Source of the DNA: Ephydatia muelleri
Lineage: Eukaryota; Porifera; Demospongiae; Spongillida; Spongillidae
DNA: 64,000 nucleotides
Assembly: GCA_013339895.1 (NCBI GenBank)
Contig: JABACO010000003.1
Coordinates: 6,256,229-6,320,228, forward strand
Reading direction: 5' to 3'
Positions 44,995 to 56,970 of this stretch are shown one piece after another. The translations under genes were made by a program, and so were the position numbers. Position 1 is the stretch's first letter, and every line of letters starts with the position of its first letter. Under the pieces are notes generated by a model. The model saw only the letters and a list, made by a program, of their open reading frames with translations, was not told where the DNA came from and did no database searches.

Positions 44995-45026
44995 CTAAAT
45001 TTTTAAACTACCAGGATTCAGTGGTC

Positions 45027-45764
45027 ATGATTAAATTGTCATCAGAACAGCCTTGCTTTGAATGGTTTAGTGATATTAATGATGAAACATCCTACAAAGG
45101 ATCGATTCAGCAGACAAGTGCTGATCCTAACCTGTTGAACACGCATTCCAGATTTTCACTATGCCCAATTGAAGAAATTAATGCAACAAATTGTTTTCTG
45201 TGTGAAGCCGTGTCAAAAAATTGTGAAAAACTGTTATTGTTACATGAAGTTGAGTGGCTTAGGAATGTGTACATGACATTATATCCAACATCAAAGATTA
45301 CTCATGTCAACATGAGTCATGATGTTTTTCATGAGGCTAACATTTTCGGTGAAATACATTTGTCTGTAAAAGCAAAAGGAAATCACTCACATAGCATAAT
45401 TGCTTACTGGCCTGAGTCGATTCAAGGAACCAATCAATTATCCAGACATTCTGAGTATCAGGCAGGAGAAATTCAGTTTTTTTTTTACCACGTGGTAGGA
45501 ATAATGCTGCCAGAACAACCAGAGAAGTTTGTATCACATGTGTTTGCTTATGTTCACTGGTATGAAAAGCATCCTTATTATGATACACAACTGTTTCCAT
45601 TAAAAGTATTCACTAACATCAAAGAGAAAAATGGATCATCAGTATTCATCCCTCTAAGTCGGATAATGAATCAATGTGCTGAGTTCAACACTACAATGAA
45701 ATTTGACTTTGGAATTGACAATGTTCTAGTCTTGTGTCCAGTGAATAGGAAAGTAAAATTTTGA
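45027..45764 (+). CDS. Core ORF of the CACTG element (probable transposon ORF fragment)
   Basis: The frame encodes 245 residues from the ATG at 45,027 and is open upstream to 44,985, into the satellite. Distinct segments are LLHEVEWLRNVYMTLYP, EYQAGEIQFFFYHVVGIML, HVFAYVHWYEKHPYYDT and GSSVFIPLSRIMNQCAEF. The last part resembles a domain I recall from the carboxy-terminal region of metazoan mobile-element proteins (FA-x-V-x-WY-x-x-HP ... IPV-x-RI), but the family name and function are uncertain. The start may be lost: the satellite seems to have replaced upstream coding sequence. No damage is seen inside the ORF, and codon use looks like real coding sequence. Confidence 0.5.
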   Translation: MIKLSSEQPCFEWFSDINDETSYKGSIQQTSADPNLLNTHSRFSLCPIEEINATNCFLCEAVSKNCEKLLLLHEVEWLRNVYMTLYPTSKITHVNMSHDVFHEANIFGEIHLSVKAKGNHSHSIIAYWPESIQGTNQLSRHSEYQAGEIQFFFYHVVGIMLPEQPEKFVSHVFAYVHWYEKHPYYDTQLFPLKVFTNIKEKNGSSVFIPLSRIMNQCAEFNTTMKFDFGIDNVLVLCPVNRKVKF

Positions 45765-46587
45765 TCGTCAATTTTACATGTACATCAGTTGCTATGAACA
45801 CAGGATGTTTCTGCTGTACAATTGCAAGTAAATTACTTACCAACATTTACAGTAGGTGTTTATATGGTATATGTACATATGTAAAAACTTTTATTGAGAC
45901 TTTGTAGTGTATGAATAATGCTGTTAGTAACATGCACATTGCGATCGCAAGGCAGCACAAGAGGAAGTCTGCTGGCCACGGAAAGGGTTCAAAATCCTAA
46001 AGATGACATTACTGCTTTGTTTAATTAAGATAGCTAGCTAGATCAAAGGGCAGTCCAAATGCTGCTGATCTGGAAACAGATAACATGAAGACATCAAGGA
46101 TCAGTATTTAGTGACTTTGAAGAAGAACTAGTGTTGTGATGGAAAGCAAATACAAAGTGGACCATCGTGCTCATTCAAAGAGATCTAGAGCTGACATCAC
46201 GTTTCAATAATACCTCAGTAACATTATTTGTATTTGTAGCTGCTTTCTGTAAGCCACAATTGTGATGAAGCATTCACATCTCATGCATCTAATTCAGTGT
46301 TTCCAGAGTTTGTTGACCGTAACACTCTCATTGCAATGACTATTAATCATTTGATGTATGCCTAGTGATCTATAGGAAGTAATGACGATTCATTGACAGA
46401 ATGCAGGTGATGTTATGTTAAACATTACTCCTCCAAATATGTCATTGCAAAAAGCAAAACGATAGTGTACAAAAAAAGTCAATGTTTGTGGTGAAAACAA
46501 ATGCTTCTCTGCAAAAGAATCCATGGCAACGACCGAACAGGGGTTATAGACTTCCATGGAGATTCCCAGTGTGTGGTGAGAGTGTTG
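45765..46587. other. Core sequence without gene
   Basis: Unique sequence between the core ORF and the inverted satellite. It has no recognisable coding region and no mirror in the window, so the symmetry axis of the inverted repeat lies in this core. Confidence 0.4.
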
Positions 46588-48762
46588 CTCAAGGTCACGT
46601 GTGAATCCAATGACCCCTATGAGGTGAAAAGGTGTCACTGCATGAAACTCTTAAGGAACATCTTGTCCCCAAGTAAAGGTGGTGAACTGGACAGGTGTGC
46701 TACAAATTGAATTGCACAACTCACCTGTCAAGTGCCACGCCCTCCAAGGTCACGTGAATCCAATGACCCCTTTGAGGTGAAAAGGTGTCACTACATGTAC
46801 ATGGAAAGCTTACGGAACATCTTGTCCTCAAGTTATGGTGGTGAACGGGGCAAGTGTGCTACAAATTGAATTGTACAACTCACCTGTCAAGTGCCACGCC
46901 TTCCAAGGTCACGTGAATCCAATGACCCCTTTGAGGTGAAAAGGTGTCACTACATGAAAAGCTTAAGGAACATCTTGTCCTCAAGTTATGGTGGTGAACG
47001 GGGCAAGTGTGCTACAAATTGAATGTACAACTTACCTGTCAAGTGCCACGCCCCCCAAGGTCACGTGAATCCAATGACCCTTTTGAGGAGAAAAGGTTTC
47101 ACTACAAGAAAAGCTTAAGGAACATCTTGTCCTCAAGTTATGGTGGTGAACGGGACAAGTGTGCTTCAAATTAAATTGTACAACACACCTGTCATGTGCC
47201 ATGCCCTCCAAGGTCACGTGAATCCAATGACCCCTTTGAGGTGAAAAGGTGTCACTACATGAAAAGCTTAAGGAACAACTTGTCCTCAAGTTATGGTGGT
47301 GAACGGGGCAAGTGTGCTACAAATTGAATTGTACAACTCCTGTCAAGTGCCACGCCCTCCAAGGTCACGTGAATCCAATGACCCCTTTGAGGTGAAAAGG
47401 TGTCACTACAAGAAAAGCTTAAGGAACATCTTGTCCTCAAGTTATGGTGGAGAACGGGGCAAGTGTGCTACAAATTGAATGCACAACTCAACTGTCAAGT
47501 GCCACGCCCTCCAAGGTCACGTGAATCCAATGACCCCTTTGAGGTGAAAAGGTGTCACTACATGAAAAGCTTAAGGAACATCTTGTCCTCAAGTTATGGT
47601 GGTGAACGGGGCAAGTGTGCTACAAATTGAATTGCACAACTCACCTGTCAAGTGCCACGCCCCCCAAGGTCACGTGAATCCAATGACCCCTTTGAGGTGA
47701 AAAGGTGTCACTGCATGAAAAGCTTAAGGAACATCTTGTCCTCAAGTTATGGTGATGAACAGGGCAAGTGTGCTACGAATTGAATTATACGACTGACCTG
47801 TCAAGTGCCACGCCCTCCAAGGTCACGTGAATCCAATGACCCCTTTGAGGAGAAAAGATGTCACTGCATGAAAAGCTTAAGGAGCATCTTGTCCTCAGGT
47901 GAACGGGGCAAGTGTGCTACAAATTGAATTGTACAACTCCTGTCAAGTGCCACGCCCTCCAAGGTCACGTGAATCCAATGACCCCTTTGAGGTGAAAAGG
48001 TGTCACTACATGAAAAGCTTAAGGAACATCTTGTCCTCAAGTCATGGTGGTGAACAGGGCAAGTGTGCTACAAATTGAATGTACAACTCACCTGTCAAGT
48101 GCCACGCCCCCCAAGGTCACGTGAATCCAATGACCCCTTTGAGGAGAAAAGGTGTCACTACATGAAAAGCTTAAGGAACATCTTGTCCTCAAGTTATGGT
48201 GGTGAACGGGGCAAGTGTGCTACGAATTGAATTATACGACTGACCTGTCAAGTGCCACGCCCTCCAAGGTCACGTGAATCCAATGACCCCTTTGAGGAGA
48301 AAAGATGTCACTGCATGAAAAGCTTATGGAACATCTTGTCCTCAGGTGAACGGGGCAAATGTGCTACAAATTGAATTGTACAACACAACTGTCAAGTGCC
48401 ACGCCCTCCAAGGTCACGTGAATCCAATGACCCTATTGAGGAGAAAAGGTGTCACTACGTGAAAAGCTTAAGGAACATCTTGTCCTCAAGTTATGTGGTG
48501 AACGGGGCAAGTGTGCTACAAATTGAATTATACACCTGTCAAATGCCACGCTCTCCAAGGTCACGTGAATCCAATGACTCTTATGAAGTGAAAAGGTGTC
48601 ATGTCATTGCATGAAAAGCTTAAGGACCATCAGGTCCTCAAACAGGGCAAGTGTGCTTCAAATTGAATTGTACTACTCACCTGTCAAGTGCTACCACGTG
48701 AATCTTATGACTCAAGGTGTACTGCATGGAAAGTCCAAGGAACATCTCGTCTGCAACCTGCT
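46588..48762 (-). repeat. 153-bp satellite, right array (inverted)
   Basis: About 14 units in reverse orientation, the first starting inside a unit at AAGGTCACGTGTGAATCC. It has no nested transposon and a different copy number from the left-plus-middle arrays (about 2.2 kb against 3.4 kb). Confidence 0.95.
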
Positions 48763-49384
48763 TTGATGCATGGCATGACAGGCTGTAATTTCAACATGCT
48801 TGTTCAACTCCAGTGTTGTACACTACAGTTCACCACCAGACTGGGCCATATGGTCCTGGACCAATACTCGTTAACATAAGTTCCCTGGCGTGGGTTAATA
48901 AATGTGATCAAACATGGCCTCCTATAATATAAACCTAACTGCACGTGTTAACACATAACTTTGGCGTAGGGCCTACAGACCACTAGGTCCTTGTCCAAAG
49001 TTTCTATCATTTGGTAAGCTATTATGACATTAAAATACTACCAACGCTTGAAGTTCAACATGTGAACGTTTGAGTCCGTTTATATTACATAGCATAGAGT
49101 CTTATGATCTACGCTCAATCTCACCTTTGCATGAGACATTCCAGCAGGAAAGAATCCATTTCGCGCGCCTGAAATAATAACGATAATACTCACGTGCATG
49201 AGTTGCATAAATTCATTGTTGGACCGTGTTATGAATATGCGCTATGAATAATTGTAGCCCGTGGATTCATGAAATATACCAGGGGATATTAATTTGAAAT
49301 ATGCACTGACCTTGGTATATTGGTGGTAAACGCAAAATATGCGCAAAAATATACAGTAGCGTATACTAGGTTTTTTGCACAGTG

Positions 49385-50997
49385 CTAGGGGGAAGAAGAA
49401 GGCTGTCAGGAAAACCACCAGTCCTCCATACTTGAGGATGTAGACCAGGTTGGATATGAAGAGGCTGCATGTGATGGGCAATATAATATGGCCACCACCG
49501 CTCTCATGGCAACCAGGATCAACCCATCGTATGAGTGCTTCTGCTGGGAGGTATCCCGTCCCATGATGACCTGGTAGAGGTTGTTGACCATGGAGCAGGT
49601 GACCAGAGGGTAGGCCGAGATGACGTCCAAGATAGGGAAGAGGATGATGATGTAAGAGAGGGCATGGAGGGCAACGTGGTGTCCGGGCTTTGTCAGGGGA
49701 ACCTGAGGAGGGAGGGGTTGTGTGAGGGTGGATGTGTAATTGATTTAACAACACATCATCTATGGTCAATTATTTAACTATCCTTACAGTTTTCTGTAGT
49801 ACACTATTGAAACACAACTCTCCCCACCATTTCCTCTGTTCTATGTGTCCTCACAAGTGTAGTGCAAGACACTCAGGATATGAGACATTGAAATGCTACC
49901 TCAATGATATGAAATTATGAAGGATCAGATGGTACAGTACCTTTCAGGTAGTTCCACTGAGCCAATCAAACTGGTGATGTTTTTAACGATGATCTGTGAA
50001 TGACAATGGTTCACAACAGCACTACCAGACCAGGAATCTGATCACACAAGGTGCAATAAATCATTAACCTTTCCTCCATACCTGTGAACCACATACGTTC
50101 CATGTACACTGATGTGGTCTGCATACCAATGTTACAGAACAACCCACTCCATGTTGTAATGTACTTGGATCATCAGATCTTCTTATAAGCACGCACATCA
50201 GCTCTTACCCAGTTAAGGGAGGCAGTCTCATTGATGTCCCCTCTGAACCACAAGGACACCACTATCCCCAGTGTCATGTAGCAGAAGAGGGTGGTACCTA
50301 AGATGGCTGCCATGAACCAGTGGAGCCCCTTCTTCAGCTTGATGGGGTGGGTGAGACTGGGGATGCCAGGGTGGAGCATCTGGGCATAGGTGAACACAGG
50401 AATGGAGAGGACCCAACCCACCACACTGAAATGCAAGACAAAGTTGTGAGGGGAGGCCTGGGGATCTGAGCACGTAGCATTGATGATGGGTCCTGGAGGT
50501 GAAGTTTGAAGGAATGGTGTGCTGTATAAGCGGTGATGTAGCAAGCAGTACAGGATGATGGACACGATGATGGTAAAGCGTGCGATGCCCAAGATGGCCT
50601 GTATGAAGCCTAGCTCCTTCAGTCCAGACATGAGAGGGGTACCACGATCAGGGCAAACAGGAACAGGCAGAATCGGTACAAGGCAAAACACCCGGGGTTT
50701 GTCGGCACAAGGGTGTCATGGAATTCGCCATCGGAGCAGATCCGAAAAGGGCCAATGTTGAGCGGTAGGTTAGTGGACCATCCCGATCCCCCCACTGTGC
50801 TGAAGGTCTAGAGAGCCAGGGAGGAGGACAAGGTGATAACAACAAGGAAGATGATCTGAACCATTTGCTCAGGAACACTTGGCACAGCTCCGTCAACTCA
50901 AATTTGCTCACTCAACTCAAGCTACCTGCATGGGCAGCAAGATCTCAAAATATAGGTGTCTGAAATTTTGGAAGAGGAGTCCTTTAATTGGAGGGGG
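49385..50997 (-). pseudogene. TMEM104-like copy 2, right-arm mirror
   Basis: Mirror of 33,190-34,802 with the same lesions and the same interruption. Exons are at about 50,927-50,209 and 49,703-49,385. Sharing every lesion with the left copy means the duplication, if real, came after the decay. Confidence 0.6.
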
Positions 50998-51259
50998 GAG
51001 TGGCTCTGTGTACATCTGCTCATTGTTAATTGCTTTGAGCACCTTCATACGGAAACAAAAAATTCAGATCATCATAAACAGAGCCAACATTTTGTGATGT
51101 GGCAAATTTCAGCTCTGTTTCACTACTAATCTCCGCAATGGGGGAGGGAGGGAGTGGAAGCAAACCGGAGGAGGAGGGGACTCGAGGGTCCATTGAGGAA
51201 GGTGTTTGACTTATTCCCCTTCATGGCTAATTACTATTCTTGCTGCTAATTGGTAGTTT

Positions 51260-51454
51260 GGGATTGTTTTCGCGAAATTGTATGCACCTTATAAAATTTC
51301 AATAATATTATACATTGCTAATTAAAAATTCAGTGCCTTACAACTCCATGACAGATACTCTGGTTCTCAGTGCGTAAGAAGCAATATGTAGATGACATTT
51401 CTGACTTGTAAAATATCAAAAATCTACGTTAGATCCAATTTGCAGAAACGATCC
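51260..51454. mobile_element. GGGATCGTTTC MITE, right-arm mirror
   Basis: Mirror of 32,733-32,927. Confidence 0.75.
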
Positions 51455-51754
51455 CATTTGTTGTTGAGGTCTGATGAAGCATACTTTCCTCACTCCTCCA
51501 AAGAAAGAGGACAAATTTATTTAATCAATTGCTTCTAGATTTGAGGAGGTAATCATTGTTCTCTACTATGATGGAATGATTCACGCATGATGGATTAATT
51601 TGTGGAATACCATTTTACATGCAGCTATGCTAACATTTGAAGTGTGCATTTGTTAAAAATGAAGCAGGTAAATGCATGTATGAAAGACACCAATGAGAAT
51701 GAATGACATTAGTACAGTGTCGGTCCATTTTGCAAATCCAGTTTTAGTGTGACC

Positions 51755-53587
51755 CTATGGGCACTTTGGCTCCACAGAATAGGCCAAGCTCACCAGAGCT
51801 ATCACAAACGTAGCTCCTCCCAACAGGCCTGCCATTACCACGGCAACAGGCTCAAACCCGGAATTGAGTAGGGAGTCATGTACAGCGACTTTGCTTGGCC
51901 ACTGGTGGAGGAGACCTTCCCTTCTTCCCGGCCTTCCCCCTCCCCAATTTATCCTCACTTCCCTCTGTAAGCTCCGCCTCCCATCCTCCCCAACTTTTTT
52001 CAGCACCTCCATCTCAGTATCCACATGTGGCTGGAGGGGGGTTCCCCTAGCAGCAGCAGCAGCAGGTGCAAGCTCCTTCCCAAACACCTTAACACACTTG
52101 TACTGGGAGGCCAGCTGGAGGGCTAGGGGGAAGAAGGCAGTCAGGAAACCCACCAGTCCTCCATACTTGAGGATGTAGACCAGGTTGGATATGAAGAGGC
52201 TGCACACAATGGGCAAGATGGCCACCACCGCTCTCGTGGCAACCAGGATCAACCCATCGAACGAAGTGCTTCCGCTGTGAGGTGTCCAGTCCCATGATGA
52301 CCTGGTAGAGGTTGTTGACCATGGAGCTGGTGACCAGAGGGTAGGGCCGAAATGACGTCCAAGGTGGGGAAGAGGATGATGATGTAAGAGAGGGCACGGA
52401 GGGCAACGTGGTGTCCAGGCCTGGTCAGGGGAACCTGAGGAGGGAGGGGGTTGTGTGAGGGTGTGGGTGAGGGTGGATATGTAATTGATTTGAAACAGCA
52501 CATCATCTGTGGTCAATTATCTAGCTATCCTTTCAGTTTCTGTAGTGCACTATTGAAACACAACTCTCCCCACCATTTCCTCTGTTCTATGTCCTCACAA
52601 GTGTAGTACAAGACACCCAGGATATGAGACTTTGAAATGCTACCACAATGACATGAAATGATAAAGGATCAGATGGTACAGCACCTTTCAGGTATTACCC
52701 CTGAGCCAATCAATGTTTTTACCAATAACAATGGCTCACACTCCCAGACCAGGAATCTGATCACATAAGGTGCAATACCTCATTAACCATTCCTCCATAC
52801 CTGTGTACCACATACGTTCCATGTACACTTATGTTGTCTGCATACCAATGTTACAGAACAACCACTCCATGTTGTAAAGTACTTGGATCATCAGCTCTTC
52901 TTACAATCATGCACACCAGCTCTTACCCAGTTAAGGGAGGCAGTCTTGTTGATGTCCAAAGATGGCTGCCATGAACCAGTGGAGCCTCTTCTTCTGTTTG
53001 ATGGGGTGGGTGAGGCGGGGATGCCAGGGTGGAGCATCTGGGCATAGGTGAACACAGGGATGGAGAGGACCCAACCCACCACACTGAAATCCAGGACAAA
53101 GTTGCGATGGGAGGCCTGGGGACTGGAGCGCGTGGTGTTGATGATGGGTCCACTCTGGTTGAAGGTAGAGTTTGAAGGAATGGTGTGCTCTATAAGGGGT
53201 GATTTGGCAAGCATGGCTAGGCAGTAGAGGATGATGGACGCGAAGCATGAGATGCCCAAGATGGCCTGTATGTAGCCTAGCTCTTTCAGTTCCAGACATG
53301 AGAGGGGGACCACGATCAGGGCAACAGGAACAGGCAGAATCGGTACGAGGCCAAACACCTGGGGTTTGCCGGGACCAGGGTGTCATGGAGTTCGGCATCG
53401 GAGCAGATCCGGAATGGGCCAATGTTGTGCGGCGGTAAGTAGACCATCCCGATCCCCCCACTGTGCTGAAGGACCAGAGGGCCAGTAAGGAGGACAAGGT
53501 GATAACGACAAGGAAGATGATCTTGAACCATTTGCTCAGGAACACTTGGCATAGCTCCATCAACTCCAATTTGGCTCAGCTCAACTC
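51755..53587 (-). pseudogene. TMEM104-like copy 1, right-arm mirror
   Basis: Mirror of 30,600-32,432; exons at about 53,587-52,927 and 52,434-51,755. It differs from the left copy by an added C near 52,346 and a missing base near 51,897. With the latter the last membrane helix (AVVMAGLLGGATFVIALVSL) reads in frame to the stop, giving one open frame of 253 codons for most of exon b. The left-arm frame change at 32,289 is therefore probably a base-calling error. Confidence 0.6.
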
Positions 53588-53983
53588 AAGCAGCCTGCAT
53601 GGAGAGCAAGATCTCAAAATATAGGTGTCTGAAATTTCGAAAGAGGGGTCCTTATTTGGAGGGGGGAGGGGCCTTATTGACCTCGTTGGCCACCTCCCTT
53701 TTGTTGTTGTCCTCAGGTGACCACACCCCACACCACAGATGTGCAACGATCCCCTGGTTGGCCTCATTAGCTAGTTATTCAAATGCACACTGAAAATGAA
53801 AAGTCCATATACAATGGCCCCATGATTCTGGGAGTGCGACAAGTAAAGATTAAGTAAAACCGAATAATAATGGTTAAACCTCTGTGCTACTTCGAACCAA
53901 TTTTGTGTGCAAGAGAAAATCCACCCGTATTACACTACAGCATGCAGGTACACACATCTTCTGTATTTATCATCTACTTTCAG

Positions 53984-54135
53984 CTCACGTTCCTGCTGAT
54001 ACTGCAGTGGTAGCATTCGATCAGGAAATGGTCGTTTATCTGTGCCGCGATTTGCTGAAAAATAACCGCCATACGCTTCCATTGGACCAGCCATTCGTAG
54101 CTGCTACTCGTATTGTCACTGCTATAGACGGCTGA
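53984..54135 (+). CDS. Possible terminal exon, right-arm mirror
   Basis: Mirror of 30,052-30,203 with the same translation and acceptor. Confidence 0.3.
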
Positions 54136-54781
54136 TAAGGTAGTGCCCTCCTCCTTTCTCGACCACGCCTATGCCAGTGCCCAAGCCCCACAACCCCCCA
54201 CAAAGAGGGGGGAGAGAAAAGATGGAAAGCCGAAGTTCATTCGTTACAACTCACCAACAATATGTGGGGTTAGAATAAAGAAATGTACAGGTTTGAACGT
54301 AGCACAACATCCAAATCTCTCTACACATTGTGAGTTATGGCTAAGGAATGACCTTGGGGGGCACAAAATCATTATTTTTCTGATGAATTGATTCATTTAG
54401 CTGGGATACAGATAGTAGTTCATAATTCAATGTCTTCTCCTAAAACACGTTTTGATCATTTGTTAACATTTAGTCAAGCTGCCTAATTAGAGCATTCTGC
54501 AGCTGCTGCAATAATGATGTCATGATGTGATGGTACTCACATCACAAGCCAGTGGTTGTCTGGCAAAGGTAAGGATGCTGTGAGCTAGATCATGTTAGAT
54601 TTTGTTTAGTGTTGTGTTGAAGACTATACTTAGGATAGCTGTGTTGGGTGATATTGATTGTATTGTGAAAGGACCCCAGGAGGCATGTAAAGGTGTAAAG
54701 GTGTTGGATAGGCTGGATTATTTATTTATTTTTTAATCAAATTGTTCATTTACATTATCAGGCAAAGAACTCACAAGTTAA

Positions 54782-54922
54782 TGTGGTCTACTGTCTAAAC
54801 ATGTGTACTACTTACATGTACACCATTCCCACCCCACAAGTGCATGTGATCTACTGTCTAAACATGTGTACTAGTTACATGTACACCATTCCCATGTGTG
54901 TGGTCTACTGTCTAAACATGTG
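54782..54922. repeat. 64-bp tandem repeat, right-arm mirror
   Basis: Mirror of 29,265-29,405. Confidence 0.8.
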
Positions 54923-55343
54923 TACTAAGTTCAACATTCCCACCCCTCATTACTCATCAGGTGATTTGGCTGAAACCATGGGGTGAACCTAGTACAATGC
55001 AAACAAGCCTGCAGGTTCTTTGCTTATGTACAGTGTACTAATGCACCATTTGATTTTAACTTTGCAATCCAACAGCACTCATAGAAGTCTCCTGGGTCCA
55101 ATGACAACACTACCATCTGCCCCAACACAGGCAGGGCATCCATAAAGCCACACTACTTGCCAAATAATTCCAATTTTAACCCAGCTGATTCAACCGAGTA
55201 TTCTAGGTTGAATGGAACCTAATTATCCCAGCCCAGATGTTAACACCACTCATATAAGCCTCCTTGGGTTTATTGACACATACTACATGTACAGCCAACA
55301 CAGGCCATCCCTGAAGCCAAGATTGCCCAAGAGTTAAAATCCA

Positions 55344-55371
55344 CCCCCCCCCCCCCCCCCCCCCCCCCCCC
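55344..55371. repeat. 28-bp poly-C tract
   Basis: Mirror of the 25-G run at 28,817. Confidence 0.9.
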
Positions 55372-56583
55372 ACCCTCCTACCACCATCTTGTAATTCAGC
55401 TGAAACCATGGGGATTTTATCCCTGGGACAATTATGGCTTCAGGAATGGGCATATGGTGATATGGTTTGTTGAGCCAATATTGGCTCTAGTTTGTATCAA
55501 TGGACCCAAGGAGGCTTATATGAATTGGCAATATAGAGTTCCATTCAATGTAAAATGTCTGGTTAAATTGGCTGTGTTTTCAAGGCATTACCATTTGTCC
55601 TTTAGTTTCGCTCCGTGTACTTACAACTTGGGTTTGGCCACCTCTTTGTCATCTTGCAGACCTGGAGCTGCAATGCTTCATTGAGGCTCCTTCAACCACA
55701 GTTCAAAGAAGCAGTGCAGACAGCACAACACAAGAAACACCTACAGTGTAGGTGCCTTCAGATGTAGGAGAGTGAAGACAAGGGATAGTGATTGTATTTA
55801 GACCTGAAAGTATGAACATTTACACTCCAGTAAGGCTACATACAGTGATCAATATTTAAAAGACTCCTTTATAGTTATTGCATGGACATTCACTCTAACC
55901 ATGATACAATGTAGATTGCTGAGGGGTGTGGCTGTCTCATGACATGCAGCTAGTGGTTCAGGGCTGTTGTTTGCACAAATTGTGTGGTCAAGGATACTAA
56001 GCTAGAGCAAAGGAAAGGAATGTGAAACACACCCCTATTAAGGAATATCTCATATTCATTATTTCACAGCTGGTCACATCATTGATGGATACTTGGGCCA
56101 CGCATCCCATGTCCATAGGATTGGGGTCATACACACACACATACACTCATACTACAAGTTTGTTGTTGACAGTGGAGCTTTAGGAGGGTATTTGTCTAGA
56201 CTTTTCACTGGTGTAGAGCATGTTGCATGAGATCAACATTCTTGTCCTTCACCTTGAGTTGCTGGTACAATAAATGTACAGGTGTTTGGACACGGCAAAA
56301 CAACCACCTCCAAATCTCACTGCATACTGGTGTGAGTTGTAGCTAATGACCTTGGCCTTTCAGATTGAAGGGAATAAATTGACATGTCTGAGGCACCTTT
56401 AAAACGCAAGTATTATTTTTACTATAGCCATACATCTTCCCTCAAAATCATGTTTTGCTTTTAGTGCATTTACTTAGTCAGGCAGGTGGTGTACTTGTAA
56501 TGTAACAGGCTAGCAGCAGTTTCTTTCAAACAACAACAAACATAACCACCCAAACACTCAGTCTCAACAACAACCTCACTTTA

Positions 56584-56970
56584 GTGTGCATTCAGTCACT
56601 TGGCCCACCAATCTCATCTTGTTCTGTACTCCAGATTTGTGCACTGCACTTGCGTCATTATCTTAAACTTCCACATGCATGTGGGCAGCACCCTCTGGGC
56701 TTCTACCCCTATAACCTCAAATCACAACCAGCATGGTTTGGTGTGCAGGTCAACACAACAGTAACCAGCACAGAGATCTCCACAATGCAAGGGATGTCTT
56801 GCATGAGGCCATGCAAGTACAACTGGTGTGGACACAGGTGCACTGACCTTATTGTTCAATGGCACTTAAAGTGTGTGCGTGTGTGTGTGTGTGTTTGTGT
56901 TTGTGTGTGTGTGTATGTGCACAAGTGCGTGTTGCTCTTTTGTAAACTGTGTTCTTATCATGAATCTTAA
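56584..56970 (+). CDS. Unrecognised open frame, right-arm mirror
   Basis: Mirror of 27,198-27,602. The tail after the TG microsatellite differs in frame because the repeat length changed, which itself suggests that part is not coding. Confidence 0.2.
   Translation: MCIQSLGPPISSCSVLQICALHLRHYLKLPHACGQHPLGFYPYNLKSQPAWFGVQVNTTVTSTEISTMQGMSCMRPCKYNWCGHRCTDLIVQWHLKCVRVCVCVCVCVCVYVHKCVLLFCKLCSYHES
56870..56917. repeat. TG microsatellite, right-arm mirror
   Basis: Mirror of the CA repeat at 27,268, with a repeat-unit length difference. Confidence 0.9.

Larger units (their letters stand above)
34803..49384. mobile_element. Putative large CACTG-ended element with satellite-built inverted ends
   Basis: At 34,803 the transporter exon is replaced by CACTGTGCAAAAAACCTAG, and at 49,384 the mirror sequence ends in TTTTTTGCACAGTG. 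CACTA/CACTG ends are typical of the En/Spm (CMC) superfamily. Between them lie inverted flanks of about 620 bp, the satellite arrays in opposite orientation, and a 1.6-kb core with an ORF; a second transposon is nested at 37,503-43,678. An end made of tandem repeats fits the subterminal repeats of En/Spm elements or the repeat-built ends of Drosophila FB elements. The outer flank on the right is the inverted left flank rather than the rest of the transporter exon, so the right border may be a misassembly. The host-element limits are inferred from one interrupted exon only. Confidence 0.5.
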
